A stretch of 64,000 nucleotides of DNA, taken from assembly GCF_000003815.2 (NCBI RefSeq), contig NC_049980.1, positions 20,569,436 through 20,633,435 on the forward strand. Reading direction: 5' to 3'. Shown one piece after another: positions 20,430 to 35,400 of the stretch. The notes under the pieces are model-generated. The model made no database searches. It was not told the origin of the DNA and saw nothing but the letters and a program-made list of their open reading frames with translations. The position numbers were made by a program, and so were the translations under genes. The stretch comes from Branchiostoma floridae. Its lineage: Eukaryota; Chordata; Leptocardii; Amphioxiformes; Branchiostomatidae. How positions within the stretch are numbered: position 1 is the first letter of the stretch; each line of letters begins with the position of its first letter.

Positions 20430-23400
20430 TCTCGTGCCCATGGTTATATGCAGCTGTTGGAGGAACGAGAGTTTGGCCGGACAAAGCCGAGGATTCCCGA
20501 ACCGCTAGACATCTAGATCAGGTTTGGTTGTCCAATCTTTTGGTGACAGGTTTTGAAGGGTGCAGATAAAGTTTGTGCATTGAAATAGGAGATGCCAGGG
20601 TAGGCAGGAACCCTGGCATAGTAAATGAAAAGTACTTTGGGATAGAGGTGACTCTAATTGTTATCATTGGACCAGGCTAGCATAGTGTACCGAAAATCTT
20701 CTAGGTAAAGGTATACATAATATATCTTTATATTCTGGATCATTATTGAACCAATAACACCCCTAGCTGTTAGCTATGGAGAAGAACCTCATCAGTGTTC
20801 TATAATAGAACATTTGTCACTAACGATAATGTTCATGCATGGCAGGATACATCAGTACATAGATTGCTTATCAAGATACTAAGAGGCGTGCCCCGCTCTA
20901 AGCAATACAGCTAGGAATAAGGAATCCCTTAGAAGATTTAGTAAGCACCTAGTACTTCAAAGTGGCAACCAGAGTTGTGCATCTTCAACTTTTACTACAG
21001 CGACTATGTCATTTTATGATTGGTGGCAAACCATTTTCATACTGACCTGTTTCAGGACAAAGCTGTTTAACGTAATCTTCCCTTTCATTTCGTTGTCCTG
21101 CTGTATCATCAATCTCAATTGATCTTTACTGGTTTCCAATTATGGACATGTAGAAGTATGTATTATCCCCCCCCCTATGACAACTTCCGCACAAGCATTT
21201 ACATTCTGCTAAAACTGCAAAGATCAACTTGTGAATGTGCGAATACATCGCAGTACGTGCATGCCAAGTCGATTTGGGAAGTAGGCCGGTTGGCTCAACG
21301 TTAACGTTTTATCAATCACTCAAAGAAGCATCCTATTCTGTCGAAAGCCATATTGCGTACACGCCATAACATGGATGGGCGACATGGGTGAGATACTGTT
21401 GTCGACCTTTATTCAGCTGCGGTGGCGGAAACAAGGAGAGACTTTCTCGTCTAGTTTCCGTCACTGCAGCGCTATAATCTCACATTTTCCTCCCTAACCC
21501 TGTATGTATGTATGTACAACACGACTCGAGTGCGGAAATGCCCCAATGCGAGGCCCCTAAGACTGCGGAGAGAATGATTCTTGGGGAAGACAGGACTTGC
21601 ATACAGAAGCTGTCTGCTTCACTGAGCCAGAAATGTCGACTCCCAGCCAAACATCCAAGATGCTGTACATACTCGGCAAGTCAAATCCAGCGCGCAGTGC
21701 ACAGGGGAAAACGCTAGTCCTTTGAACCGTTACTTCACAAACGGTACATCAGACCAAGTCTTCTTTTTTTCTTCTTGATGACCACGAAGAAGAATTCACC
21801 CGTCCGTGATATAATCACGAGCGTTGGCAGAGCTCCACAATATCTTCCTTACAGAAAAGAGGCGCGAATCCAGGTAAAGGTGTCAATGCACGCCAAGTCT
21901 TGATCAGAGTTATTTTTATCATCTGAATGAAACATATAAAACGACCTCTGTGTAGTACTAATAACACCCGGGACATGACAGATCCGTACACATATCAACT
22001 AAAGCACGCTAATTTAACTTGGCGTGGATATATGGACCACTTTATCTCCTACAGGTAAATCCAGTTGCGTCTCGCTTAATTGATTTATCTGAGCAGGTGT
22101 GCAAATGGTGTGATGATGTTCTAGGCGCTGAATAATAAAACGGATAGACTTGAATGGTTCTATGAAAAATCAACGCATTTCCAATTTAACGTAGCGGAAC
22201 ATTACTTTTTGTTCACCTGACAAAAGTGTGTCTTTCTGATTTTTCACTGTGATCCACAACACACAACACATCAATTCTGCTGCAATAGAATTTTTACATC
22301 GATATTTTAAGAGTTTTTATTCCGCGTTGTATCTAAAGCACTAAAAGGAGTTACCAGCATTAAGAAATATTACTACGTTCTGTGAAATGGAATTCTTACA
22401 TCAATATTCTAAGGTATTTTATATTATTCCACGTTCTAAAGCACTAAAATGAGCTCCTAGCATCAAAAAGGCTATTACGCTATCGACGTGTTCCCTAAGG
22501 TGATAATCCTCCGTAAAGTCTAACTTTTTAAATTAGAAATATCACTTAAGTACAGGATAGGCATCTTTTCTCAGCTGCCAGCGATGATACAATTATCTGC
22601 ACACTCAGGCCCGGGGCGCCAGTAAAACTTGCATTGGGATTCCGGCAATGTTGCCTCCCTCCCGGCTGTACTGCCGGGGCTGGGTACTTGTCCATCTCTG
22701 ATGAGCTAATGCTCATTCTTCCGTGCACGCTCGCGTCCGCGCACTTTATCGAGTGGTCATAATCCTCAATCCAGCGGGCAGATTGGCCACAAATTCAGAC
22801 AGAAACCCGCTCTAGAAGTCAGAAAATCGAAGCGGTGTTGACCCCCTGTTTGCCAAATGTGGCCCCGTTGGCTCCTCTCCTTCCTTGGCGATTTCCACAT
22901 CTTCATTATTTATAAATTGCAGGACCTTCAATACAATGTGGCCGTAATTTCTCGGTGACCAAATGTACGTGCATGTATGATCCTGACAAAAATAAATGTT
23001 CATATCTAAATTGCTTCCTTGTGATCACAAATCTATCGACAATGAAGTGAAAGCGTGGCAGAAAACATCTCCTCCATGAAGTGTAGAGGTTGTAAACGTC
23101 CCCACTAATGTGCTCATTACACATTTGTCGTCGCCACTTCTCGTCGGATCAGATGAAAGAACGTATTCATCACTCAGCTTTGTTAAATATTCCATAACGG
23201 TCTATAATTCAGTTAACACTGAAAGCCAAATTACTAAGAGCAATCTAGCAATTTTCATTGCACAGCCCCCTGTATTAAGAACAAGCTGTAAAATTTTTAT
23301 GTACATATGCTCACCGGGACTTTCGATCAGTTTCTTTTCATCCTGTGCCGTGACATTTACTCGTAAACGCGTGGGCACAAAAGGTTTCTTATTTGAATTT

Positions 23401-24049
23401 CAGAAACCAGGAATGCCTTGCGATATAGTGTACGTGACATTTTAGGGCAAGACAAGAACGGAATGCAGAAGAGGTGTTGGTTTTTAGCATAGGCATCGAT
23501 TTGTACAATCCCATCGACTAGCCGTCAGGGATCCATTTAGGCAGAGGTAAAAGGCTTTTTTTCTCCGGCCCTCTTTTGTTTCTGGATGCAAAAATTTAGC
23601 TGCTTGAGATCTATACTTTTTGTGTTCAGCCCCTTTTTGAAATTCTATCTGAATCCGCTTAACTAAGGCTGTAAAGATGTGTTCATCTGTTTGTTGTTTA
23701 TCAATAGTCTTGTAACATAAAGAGAAAAGAGTGGGTTTATCTTTAGTGATCTCATGACAAGTGCTTTAATTGTAACTTCATAACAGTACAAGCAGGCTCG
23801 CCCGGAAAATATAGACTGCATGATGCGGGTACGTTATTCAATAAAGATTGTGTCAGTTTGGGACAGGCAGATATGCCATCAGCGGATGCCTCTGTTTTAC
23901 ACACTGGAAACTGATATTCGAGTCGTTGTGAACTCGGGAAGAACGAAAACTTTAAGCGATGAGAGTCATGGTTAGGTGAATCGTTCTGCTTGCACTCTTT
24001 CCTTGAAATCGCGGATGGAATGTTACTTGGAATTAGTATGGACCTACCG

Positions 24050-24112
24050 ATAGGGTGTTTGCACACACGTGATTATGACGTAAGTACTGTCCTCCATGTT
24101 GGATGGTTAAAC
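24050..24112 (-). repeat. dispersed repeat copy containing a TTACGTCATAA core
   Basis: On the minus strand it reads GGTTTAACCATCCAACATGG, then GGACAGTACTTACGTCATAA, then TCACGTGTGTGCAAACAC. Related copies lie at 16323-16373 (plus, degenerate) and 43212-43275 (plus). No inverted ends or target duplications were found. The TTACGTCA core resembles a CREB/ATF site. Confidence 0.6.
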
Positions 24113-27100
24113 CTAGAAGCGGCCAGGCAGCTGCAAATTTGAGTATGTAATTACAGCCACCTGATAATGACATTATCTGTGAACCTTTAAAGATGTTTAC
24201 AGCATACCCTGATGGCCCACTAGGTTACTATAATTGTGATAATGTCGGACACATGGATCAATTCATGTTTTCATTGGTTGCTGTCAACGAACAAGTGAAT
24301 TGGCCTTAAAACGATATGCGATATCTACACAATGTTCCGTTAAAGGACTGATAATTAGTCTACAGTTACGGGGTAAGACAGTGTCAGGACGATGTCTATT
24401 ATTACTTCACCCTCAGACAGGGAGAGAATTTTTACTTGTCCGCATGTCTGTTTGTACTTTTAAACTACTTTCGTGACAATACTGCGTAGAGCATCTCTAA
24501 CCGCCTTGTGTGAAGTCTGCTATCTCTGATTGCCCTATTCCCCTGCAAACTGCGTCGGCATAGATAACATCCCTTGAACACAAAGCAGTGTACGCTTTCA
24601 CATGTAATCAGTTCCAGCCAGGCGCCCGTATAGGATAGTACATTACATTTGTTGTTAGGTATTCCTGCTGGAAAAGACAAGCTCTGGCTACTGCTTCCCC
24701 AGACATGCGTTTGTGGCATATTCCCATAACTTCCATTGGATAGGTCCTTCCAGAATGTTACCCAGATGAGATTTGTTGCATTATTTATATTTGTATATAT
24801 ACATACAGCTTTCTTTGAGCAATGTTGCCATTCACTATGCATGAATGCACTAATAACCGCACTGTTGAGGTCTGCATTAGATCAATGTGAGATAGACGAG
24901 ATGAGGGAAGGGTTAGTATGCACGCAGAACGGAAAGATACACGGGTGTCATCTGAGGCCACAGCCGCTCACAAAGTCAATTCTGCAACATTCAAACATCC
25001 TGTTACTCCGATACATCACACATCGGCGGGTTTGGCATCCTTTCCTGGAGGAATATTCTACGGAACAAACCTGAGCGTTTTCCACTAGAATTTAACTACG
25101 TGTTGGGTCATTGGAGAAATATTAACATCATCATTCTGCCGGAAACCTATAAAACAATGATATGAACACATATTTCTAGCAATTATCCATGGAGACAACA
25201 TTGCTACTAATTGTGGCTTTTGTGTGGAAGCGCTCTGTGTATGTTTCGTTTTAATGCAGACTACAATTAATTGTATCAAGTTTGATCCAAGTAAATCTCT
25301 AAAATGAGAAGGACGAGCAACAGTGCATTTCAAACAGGTATAGTCAACCCAATCTACTGTATATAGCTTAAGACTTGATTTTTCATTGCCTCAACGAAAG
25401 AGTTTATGCATTCATGATCACCACCAGTAGTGAATTATGGGTTGGTTGGTTGGTTGGTTTGTTGGTTTGAAGTCAGGATAAAAACGGTTTTAAATGTCGG
25501 AAGTTGACAAATGAGTTGTTCCTGTTTGATTTTAAGTCATGGACCACAGGGGTGTCTAAGCATTCGTCCGAGTTTCATGCAACGTGCACTGAGAAGTTGT
25601 GAGAACTATGCAAAAAGGCACTTATTTCATTTTATAAAAAGACACATTTTATCCAACCTGCTGCCTGAGTCAGGTGACAAAACCTGACCGGCGGGATATC
25701 AAAGACAACTAATTTAAAGTCAAAGTATCGTTGGCAGAAACACCAGGACAACATCTTCTCCCAACGCAGCAGTAGGCCGGTTTGCGTATAAGGCGTTTGA
25801 TTTCCATTTTCAAAATCGTTTACATCTCCTATAGTGCTTAATACGTTTTTGCAAATTACATCGTGCGTATCTTATTAGATTTGTATGGATGCATGGCCAT
25901 CGTTGTAAACTTTTGATGCGGCTATAGAAAAGAATTTCCCTTCTTTCAAACAACTCCCTGAGTTGATCTGGCCGTGACGACAACATGCCGCCTCTCCCTT
26001 CCATTCCACAGATTCCAGTGCGCTGTCCGACAGGTCCCCCATTAGTTTCCATCCAGAAAACGTTTTATCTCTAAAGCTTACCCTCAGTACTTTCTCGGAA
26101 AGGAATCAAGGTTTGATGGCGCAAATAAATCTGCTGCGTGTAGCGTCTCATGTATATACATATGTGCCGAGCCCCTGATGGCTTCTCGCTCCTGACTTGT
26201 CCTTTGATGTTGAGAGGCAGATTTTGATGTCCGCCCTCTCTGATTAGTAGGTTTGAGCATGGAGACCAGCACCTGCGAACAAACTCGTACCGTCCTGGGA
26301 ATTGGAAGGCACATCGAGCCACGATGACTTCTTGGGTCTCGGAATTGGCACTATGATGGCAATGGGTGATAGATACATGACGTGACCATATTTATGAATT
26401 GATTGATTTACTGTTCGATTGATTGACTGGTTGATTGATGGACTAATTGATTGAAAAGATGAAATAAGCTTTTACTAGGAGTATAAGAATATGACAACTA
26501 TTTTCACGTCATGGAAACTACGCCATCTCCAATAGCAGACTTGCACCCCATATGTGTTACTGAATTCTCACCCCAGTGCTGCTTGAATCTGTCACAGATA
26601 ACCAGATTTGCAGATGCCCTTAGCCTGGAGGCTAAGTGTGGAGGCGCAAGTGTGGAGGTTTCATCCTAACACAAAGCCTTTCTAGTCTTGATCTGTGCTG
26701 ATTTAAAAAAAAAAAAAACTGCTCAAATACCCAATAAGTAAGAAGAATAAGTAATGAGACACTACTATGAACGCTAGTCGAACACATACATCTGAAATAT
26801 GTACATAGACTCAACATTCAACAATGTACAAAAATCTGTTGCAGATCACGATACAAGGCATAAAGGTAGTTCGGGGTTAGGTTCTAAGTCTTGGGAATTA
26901 AAGAGTTAAAGGCGAAGGACATTGTTAGGGTATGGAACTTGCATCAACAAGCAGAACTAGAGAAATACATGTTTTTGCTCAACCGACATTTTGTACTATC
27001 ATCACCTCTACGCTATGAGATTTGTCCTTCTGAAATTGCATTGTAAAAATAGGAATCGTAATATGTACTGTCAAGCGAGCCAACATAGCATGAAATACAT

Positions 27101-29378
27101 CATGATGGAGTCTAGTTTCTCCTGTGGCAGGTCAATCGAAATGCCGCCTCATCATTTTCCGTGCCTGCCTACCATTCCTGTTGCATCTGTGAAATTCTGT
27201 CGTCGTGTTGTCTGCTTAATGCTTCAAACTTACATCCAGTCGAGTCAAGTGGTAAAGGGAAAGCATAAAGACTTCCAACAAATATGGTGAACGAGATATG
27301 CAGGGAGCTTGAAGGCAACACTGGCGAGAAAATGAAAAATTATCGATCCCCATCTCCTCCAGTGGTGTATTCTCGTCGTAGCACCACTAAAAAAGCGCGT
27401 ATGGGTAAATATTGTCTAGCATCAACAAATTCCGCATGAATTGAATATGCTCGTCTAAATTGTAACAATCATAATTACACTCTATAGATATGGATAATAA
27501 CGTAAGTACCTGAAATTTTATACACGCTAGAATAAATGTCTTATAAGCAATGATTTTCCCCTTCATGTGCAGAAATGTGGGTGCAAACATCCTTCATAGA
27601 ATCCTTTACTGTGGTGGGAGGGGGCAAACGCAGTGTGACGGCAATCTGGCAGCATGTAGTCTGCAGAGACGGTTCCCATGCACACCACGTCTCCCCAACA
27701 ACTGCTCATCGCGTGGGTTTGCCCGACATCCCATAGGGCGGGCATGTCCTCCAGAGCAGTAGCGGGGAGGTGTCGTCTGTCAGTTACTAAACTACAGGAG
27801 GGGGTGTTCAACGTCTGCTTCAAACACACTCTTCTGTCAAATATTGTCCACTCTCTTATGAACATATTAATCAAAATTGTTGAACCCTGGCACAAAGGTA
27901 TTCAACAACAGTAGTAGAAAATGCGGCCCCAGAGTCTTCAGCCTTTGATGATTTCATTTATTTTTTGTACTAATGACAGTAACGTTACAGGGTAGTCTTT
28001 TCAGTTTCAGTTACTGATTTCTGATATCCAAGGGACCCATCTACAAAATCATAGCAAAGCAGGATGCAACAGAAAATAATTGAGCTTAAACACAGTAATA
28101 TACACAAACTAATAATCATCGAACATTATATGGGTAATGGGTTCATGGGTAATATATCAAACAAACAACTCAACACTTCAGGAGTAATATATCAAACAAA
28201 GATCTCAAAATAACTCAAAACAGCAATAGCCCCATATAGAGTCGATTCCAAGTCACGAGAGGGTTTTCAGATAGTATTTTGATACGTTTTCACTATTTCA
28301 GATAAGATGGTATTTTTATTACAACAGTTATAAGTTGTTCAAGCAATTGAAAATTAAAGTTTAAACATGCTTCAGTATATGTCGGAAACATTTTGAAATT
28401 AACTGCGCAACTATATCTTCATTTGAAACAATTTTCAAACATCTATTGTGTTTCTTTCACTGTTAGAACATGCATGCTCTAACAATTTGCATCATTTTCT
28501 AAATTGTAGGTTTAGGTTGTTTTCCCCCATAATAGTAGGTGGTATTGTCTGCTTCTGTATATTTTTAAGTCTCACAGCTGGGCACTGGTGGCTTCTTGGG
28601 GGTGACGCGTCTATGTATGGCACCCAGACATACTTTGCAGGGATGCGCTGATTGCTATCCTCCCAGCCTACTGATCCATGTACCGAATGTTAGAACATGT
28701 TAGAACCAATGGTGTATCTATGTTGCCCCATGGTTGAAACAGTTTAGACACTAATACAAATTATGTATTCCATGTTAGAAATGTTTACAGAAAATATCTA
28801 AAAGTCAAACAGATGTTAGACATTGTTCACAAAGTTACTTATTTTAGTTAGATTGTACAAATGTTTTTCAAATATTGTAGAACAAAAAGCAGCAAACACC
28901 CACGTGGTAATGAATTAGTTTTTCAGAATTATTTGCCTCACAGCCAAAAGCTGACTGAAATTTCAAAACAATATACATGTACAATTCCAGAACATATAAA
29001 ACACATCGTATACAATTATCTTTGAAATCGTCTGTGATTTAGCGAACGTATAGATTAAAATGGTTGAGTCAATGTTGTTAAAAGGCGTATTGCCTGATAC
29101 AGAAACTATATTTTTTGTCTTTCTGTCTTGCATTTTGGCACTTTGATGCGGTCTTTGTTTCGTAGCTACCGTCCGGTGTTGTGGAGTCTGCTATTCGGGA
29201 CCATGAAATAGAGGGGTGGTTGTCACTCTGCATTTGGCTGAAGAGCGATTTCATTACTTTCCCCCTGTCTGCCCTGTTCATCGGGGAGAGGGGCTGTCCG
29301 TTGTCGGGATACTGTTATGGATGATTCGGTCGCCCTTCTCTAAACCACGCCCAGTGTTTTTGCTCAGATAAGGTGCAG

Positions 29379-29407
29379 CTAAAGTATGCGACATTTGCAT
29401 ACTTTAG
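29379..29407. promoter_or_regulatory. palindrome around a POU octamer core
   Basis: CTAAAGTATGC (29379-29389) and GCATACTTTAG (29397-29407) are perfect 11-base inverted copies. The spacer and right arm together make ATTTGCAT, the POU octamer core. It could be a regulatory site or a chance or relic inverted repeat. Confidence 0.3.
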
Positions 29408-32400
29408 AATAGGCCCACGAGGGTGGTATAAACTGTCATCAAGTTCCTCCAGTGGCTTTCCGCCCTTTTAAAGCATGAGTAGAAACTGGAGACGTGTTGA
29501 GCCTTCCTTTGCCATGTGGGATCATGTGGGTGATTCGGCTGTTGCAACCAGGGCTGTGGTGAAGTTGGAAACCTAGCTATGTGGTGCATTCAGCGGCCGG
29601 GACTTCCTTGCCTCCAGAAATGAGGGGGCATTTCTTTAGAAGCACTGTCTTAGCTGATATGGAATTGAAACTTAAACATGGATCTAATTGGAGTTTCATA
29701 TACTATAGAATTAAGAAAGACGTGAATCCGTGAATGTAGTTCCTTTACTGGAAGAAGTCACGACATTCAGCTATACATCATCAGGAATCTACGGGGCCCT
29801 TCTTTTATATACAAGACTAGCACTGGTCGTCTCAAAATTATCTTCATACCCCTTGATAGGCATTACTCAGGATGTCCTCTTTGTATATATATATATATAT
29901 TAAAGAAACAGAAAGATCATAACCTTACAAAGAAACCGTTTTTCTCCATGTCATATCATCCAGCTCAAAGTTAAAAGCTTAAAGTTGACTAATAGAATAC
30001 TGATCTGATACACATGAACATCAAGCCTGCCTTTCCATATTTCGTTTGTGAAAAAAGGTACAGTTACCTTTTTATGTTGATCAAGAGAGTATCATGCATC
30101 ACAAGGGTTGTGTGTGCATTTCTTCTGAATATATACCATGTACCACGTCATTAAATATGTGTATCGGAGTTGAATACACATAACATGTATTCCTTTGGCC
30201 CTCACGAGTTGTGATGGGTCATATCAAATGCATTTCAGTATGTAACGGTACCCCATTGCTTCAGTGTAGGTACCTGCAAATTACATCGTATTGTATTGTA
30301 AATCGTCCTTCATCTTTCACTGCTAGCTCTCGCCATTATCAGACAGAACATCACAGAAAATACCGCAGTCGGCAATGTGCTGGGTGAGTATCTAGACCAC
30401 TAAGATTAATAGATATAAGTTATATCTATTGATCACACCATTCTAGGTCGACAAAACGCCGCTACATACAGATCTTATTCCATGTCAACATAAACATAAC
30501 TGTGAACGTATACGTTGATGAGTGAAATAATTGACTTATAGCAAGAAATTATGCAGGTATTGAACGTCTTCGTCTGAATGCTATAAATAGTAATACCGAA
30601 TATAGTGAACACGAAATACACAAATTGGACGATACATGCCAAAGTTCATGTCATATCAGCAATCCTTTTTATGTTGAAGTTTATGTGTAGCAGCACGGGG
30701 TCTTTCCCTGGTTCTGAAGTTGTGGATGCTTCATTCCACTGTGGTACTTACGTCAATCCGGTCACGTCTGGTCCCATAGTGGCGACTCTAGCAAATGGTT
30801 GTTCTCAACAATTGCAGGTCTGAAAAATGACAAGAGTGATGATGTTTATAAAGTTGTTTTAGAATGAATGACATTTCGTGTACATCTGTTGTAACTCGGC
30901 TTTATTCTGCTGAAGTAGGAAAATGTAGGAAATGTCTAGCAACCAGGAGATAATCTTAATTCCCAGCACTTAATGGTACATTTGTATCTTGGAAAAAATA
31001 TTTGTGAACTACGGTACAACACATAGTTTGATATCATTTTATTTTGCATTTGAGCTTATTTCAACTCAGAAAGCGTACTTATAATGCCAATTCCCCCTCA
31101 CTGCATTCCTAAGCATGCACACGTATCATGTGATGGTTGAGCGGCTGCGGAGGCCGAGGAATGATGGTGAACTTGAATCCGACTGATGGGGGCTTTCCCT
31201 TTAGGGGCCCGTAACAAGCCTGTCCGACTCCACCAGCTACACCGTTGCTTTTATTTGAACTGTTCCTCATTTACGGCAGCCGCGGTGATTGGTAAGGAAT
31301 TGTGCGCTGTTGCATGGATGCACAGGGAGACGATTACAGCTCGTTTTACTCTCAGCCATACGCTACAAACACCCAACAGCCTGTTATGGGTACTTATCTG
31401 GCAGCAGTAATTGAGGCTATCTGGGGCAGAAGCCATGGCTTGGCTAACAGGGAGCATAACATCGGGACTCCCTGTCAGCTGCTTTGAGAACCTCTCCGTA
31501 TTCATGTACTGTGCTGGAGTTAGGCATGCACAAAGCTTAAATTCTCGGTAGTAAAATGCCGTAATGCAATCAGATATGCAGACATATATGTCTCATACCT
31601 ACCTCTATCTAAAGGTTCCCCCTGCGATGTCATTTGCTTATTACCGGACGAATTTGTCATGGATCATCTCACGAAGGTCATTCCAACATGCGTAAATGGG
31701 ATTATAGTCCAACGTTTACCAGCATAATCCAATCTACGTGTCGTGTGACCATTACAATTCGTCATCCTTGCGTAATGCTTGGATGTGACTGGAGCATCTA
31801 TACCTCATGTGGATTTACATAAACAATGAAACAAAGGGAAGATTTGAAAGAATATGGATAACGACTATATAGATGTATAAATCTGCAAGGCAGGAATGTT
31901 CCGGAACGAGTGGAAGGTTTTAAGCACGTCATCTGTTCTCATCGACCGAAGCATTTCAATTTATTCGACCATTATGTCAGTTATAATGTGGGATTGGTTC
32001 CCAGTCACTATCATAGCGAAACGTAAATCAAATGCAGCTTGTGTATATTAGGCAGGGCTGGAGCTGATAATCGCCGTTTGATCATCGCGAATTTCTCCTC
32101 CGGTACCCTAAGGGGTTTGCCATTTGAAGATCTAGATGTGATTATAGACGGTTGGGTCTCACTGGCGTTTCCGAATAATAGAGGCCTCTAATGAAGCCAG
32201 GAAAGATTTGAAAATGATAAACCGCCCACACAGTGCTCGCTGCAAACGATGTCCTTCTGGAAGTCATGTTGCTCGTATCTAGTATGGAGACTGGCGGGGT
32301 GTCTGGGGCTACACATTCTCAAATAACAGTTGTTTCAAGAACAAACTAAGAAATAAATAGACTTAACAGTAATGTGTAAATGATGAAATAAAATCGTTCA

Positions 32401-35400
32401 GGTTCAATATAAAGGCCAGGATTCAATTCCATGACCCTATACATAATTAAGATCATGAAGTATATATTGTACATTGAAGCAATTAATTACATACATTTTT
32501 TATTAATCTTCGACATGTGTCTCCCATGAATGAACACTAGGATCCTGGAAACTCTAGGGAGATGGAAAATCACCAGCATATGTTAATGACGAGGTAATCA
32601 GTTTTTGATTAGGTGAAGTAGATTCCTTATTATACTTCATTTTAACCCATCCATGAAGGTAACATAGTAATGCAGTGATGTAGCTCTGACGTAACCAGAG
32701 GTAGAAAGCATTGGTGTCACGTTATATGGTGAGGTCTCGTGAGAGTCGCTGAATCGGTGACTCGTAAGATTGAACAGTGAAAAAATATTACAAAGAAGAT
32801 ATTTCAACGACAAAGTCGATTAAGGAAAACCCCTCCAGGGCGTCTGTGGGACGGGCGAGAAGCTCTACTCAGGAGAAGTGTGCGCTATTAATAATCAGTC
32901 GGCATTCAGAAGCTAGCCGGAGGCCTCACAATAGTCAAGTTTCGTCACGTAAAGGGCCCAGCTTATGTGAATTATTCACACCCACATGGCTACATTTCAT
33001 ACCCTACCTATTTCATGATTGAAAAGGATACGATGTATACATCATGTATACAGGGAAACCTTCATATGCTTTTGTTATTATTTTTGAAATTCCAGAATGC
33101 AGAAACAAATACTCATGACAATTAAGATCACATGAAAGGAATCGCCTACGAGTTTGTTATCCACGACTCTAAACCGATTTCAATCCTTCGTGGGCTTAAT
33201 TCTGGTTTAATTGTACCTCGATCATTTGAAATATACCGTCATTTGTCTTTGCGTCAACCATTAATTGTTTCTCCCCGGCGGCTTTCAATATTCCTGCTCG
33301 ACCATAAATATCACGTATGTATAATTTGTGAGCCGTGAATGGAGACATTTCCCCATCCGTCAATATCCGAGTGTCCGTAAGGGGAGGTTCAGCTGTGGTC
33401 AGGAGCGCTCCATCAATACTGAGAATAGCCTCTTGCCAAATGAGTTATGCTACAATATGTACCGCGCGCCTAGTATTCCAAAATCACACGGTGTTAGCCT
33501 ATGTATATACCTCGGAAATGCTCATAGGGCATCCTTTTCAAAAAGAGGGGGAACTCACACAGAATATAACATGTGTTATACATGTGCTATAAATGTTTGT
33601 ATCTCCCATTATAGCTGAAATGAAAGATTAACAACATTGTTATCACAAATTCATATTGCCCAGTCTACTTTCCAATGGCATGTAATACTTACAGGAGTTT
33701 CAGTACCAAGGACAGTTCTGCGGCCCAATCGTCTCGACAGAAACAACCGAGTTGTCCGCTGATATCGCTGAGAAAATGATATCAGCTAGGTAACCATCCT
33801 ATAGAACTCTGATATTCTCGCAGAATGTTACTTTTAAGGAACAGTGTTAGCTATGCCAACAAGCCCAACAGTTACCGCCTGTTTGGCTGAATGTTTCTGT
33901 TGTTTATTAGATAGGGACCTATTCCGTGCTTAGAATTAGACGAACCAGCCTAACCATTTAATAAACAAATAAATAATCAATTTTGAGTGCTAGTGGCCTT
34001 CCGTGGTATAGAATACCGCTACATTATGGAATCCTATGGTGCCAAGGTCGCCACTAAATGCAATGCGTTCTTCTATGATGGCTATTCTGAATAATAAAGC
34101 ACTGCGGTATTGAGCCTTCCTGTATTATTTAGCTGGCCCCTGCACCTCAATGTGAAGATCAAACTGTGGACCGCCATTGCTTGTTTCAGTCATGGTAAGT
34201 CAGGTGTAAGCTATTGGTGAAAAATCGTTATACGTTGTACGTCGACAAAAATCTTATAGTGACAGAATCCATGAAACTGTTTATATTGCATTCTTTGCAC
34301 ATAATTGTTTACTTTATCCCTTACCTAATTTCATTGTGGTGAATATTTAGATAAACAAATATTTTGACGAAGTTATATTCTTCATAAGCTGAAAATAGTT
34401 TGTGTTGGTTCTATATCTTATTTTAAGAATTTATGTAAACTTTTTTCAGGATCGTAACTTGTCTTACGTTCTACAAATTGATATATTAATCGTCTCCACC
34501 AATGATTCCGTAATCACGTAACAATTGCGAGTGCTTCAATCCGACGTTTGATCTTCCAGGTTTGCACTGCCTCCAGTAGTTTCATGGCTTCGTGAATAGA
34601 TGTGATCGACACTAAGTAGGAATGTATCCTTGGGGAACGCGATGCAGTGGTGAGAATAGTAACTACTTAAAGGGAATGGACAGATCAATTTGAAATGTTT
34701 GAGAGACCATCGCACTTGACGTGAAGGGGTGGCCAATGGGATGGCACAATGATCGTCTTTACTTATTATCATTATTCTACCTGGTGCATCTTACTGTCTA
34801 GAATCTGCTGAGGCTTTTTATTGTATCTAGATGTATGGGGTCTGTTCTCCGATTTTAGCTGTCGTTGATCCAAAATTCAATTCAAAAAGTGCACCCTGGC
34901 GCTCCAAGTCAGATCGTATCGAAGAACAATTTTCTTAAGAAGCACATTTTTCATACTTCGTGGACATGGGTAACCAGCTGAACGTTTTCGAGCAGGATAC
35001 AATAAAGTGCACGCCTAGGTCAACGTTCTCTTGTCTACTGCAAATCCCACATTGATCTTTTATTATTTCATCCTTCAATGATTCACTATTCAAGCCACTG
35101 TGGGTACCTTTTTTTTTATTTCTTCTTAGTACGAATTCGAAGATACAGCAGTGAGTTTGTCAGAAGACAGGTCAGATTGTATTCATGGGTCAGTAACATT
35201 AATCAAAGTTGTAGGGAACTAAAGTGCATTGTTATCCCCAAATGGGTTCTACTCCAGCTCGAGATAAATTTAGGACCAGAAATGAAATAAAAGACATCGT
35301 GATAAACGTAACCTGGGGCTTCCTGAGAAGACCGTGCATGATTACCTTTACAAGGCAGCCAATCACCATTCTGATAACGAATGGCTGGACTCTGCAGGAT

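Noticed and set aside
27550-27914. Overlapping frames of 70-110 codons on both strands
   Set aside because: Overlap on three frames without any motif points to chance openness.
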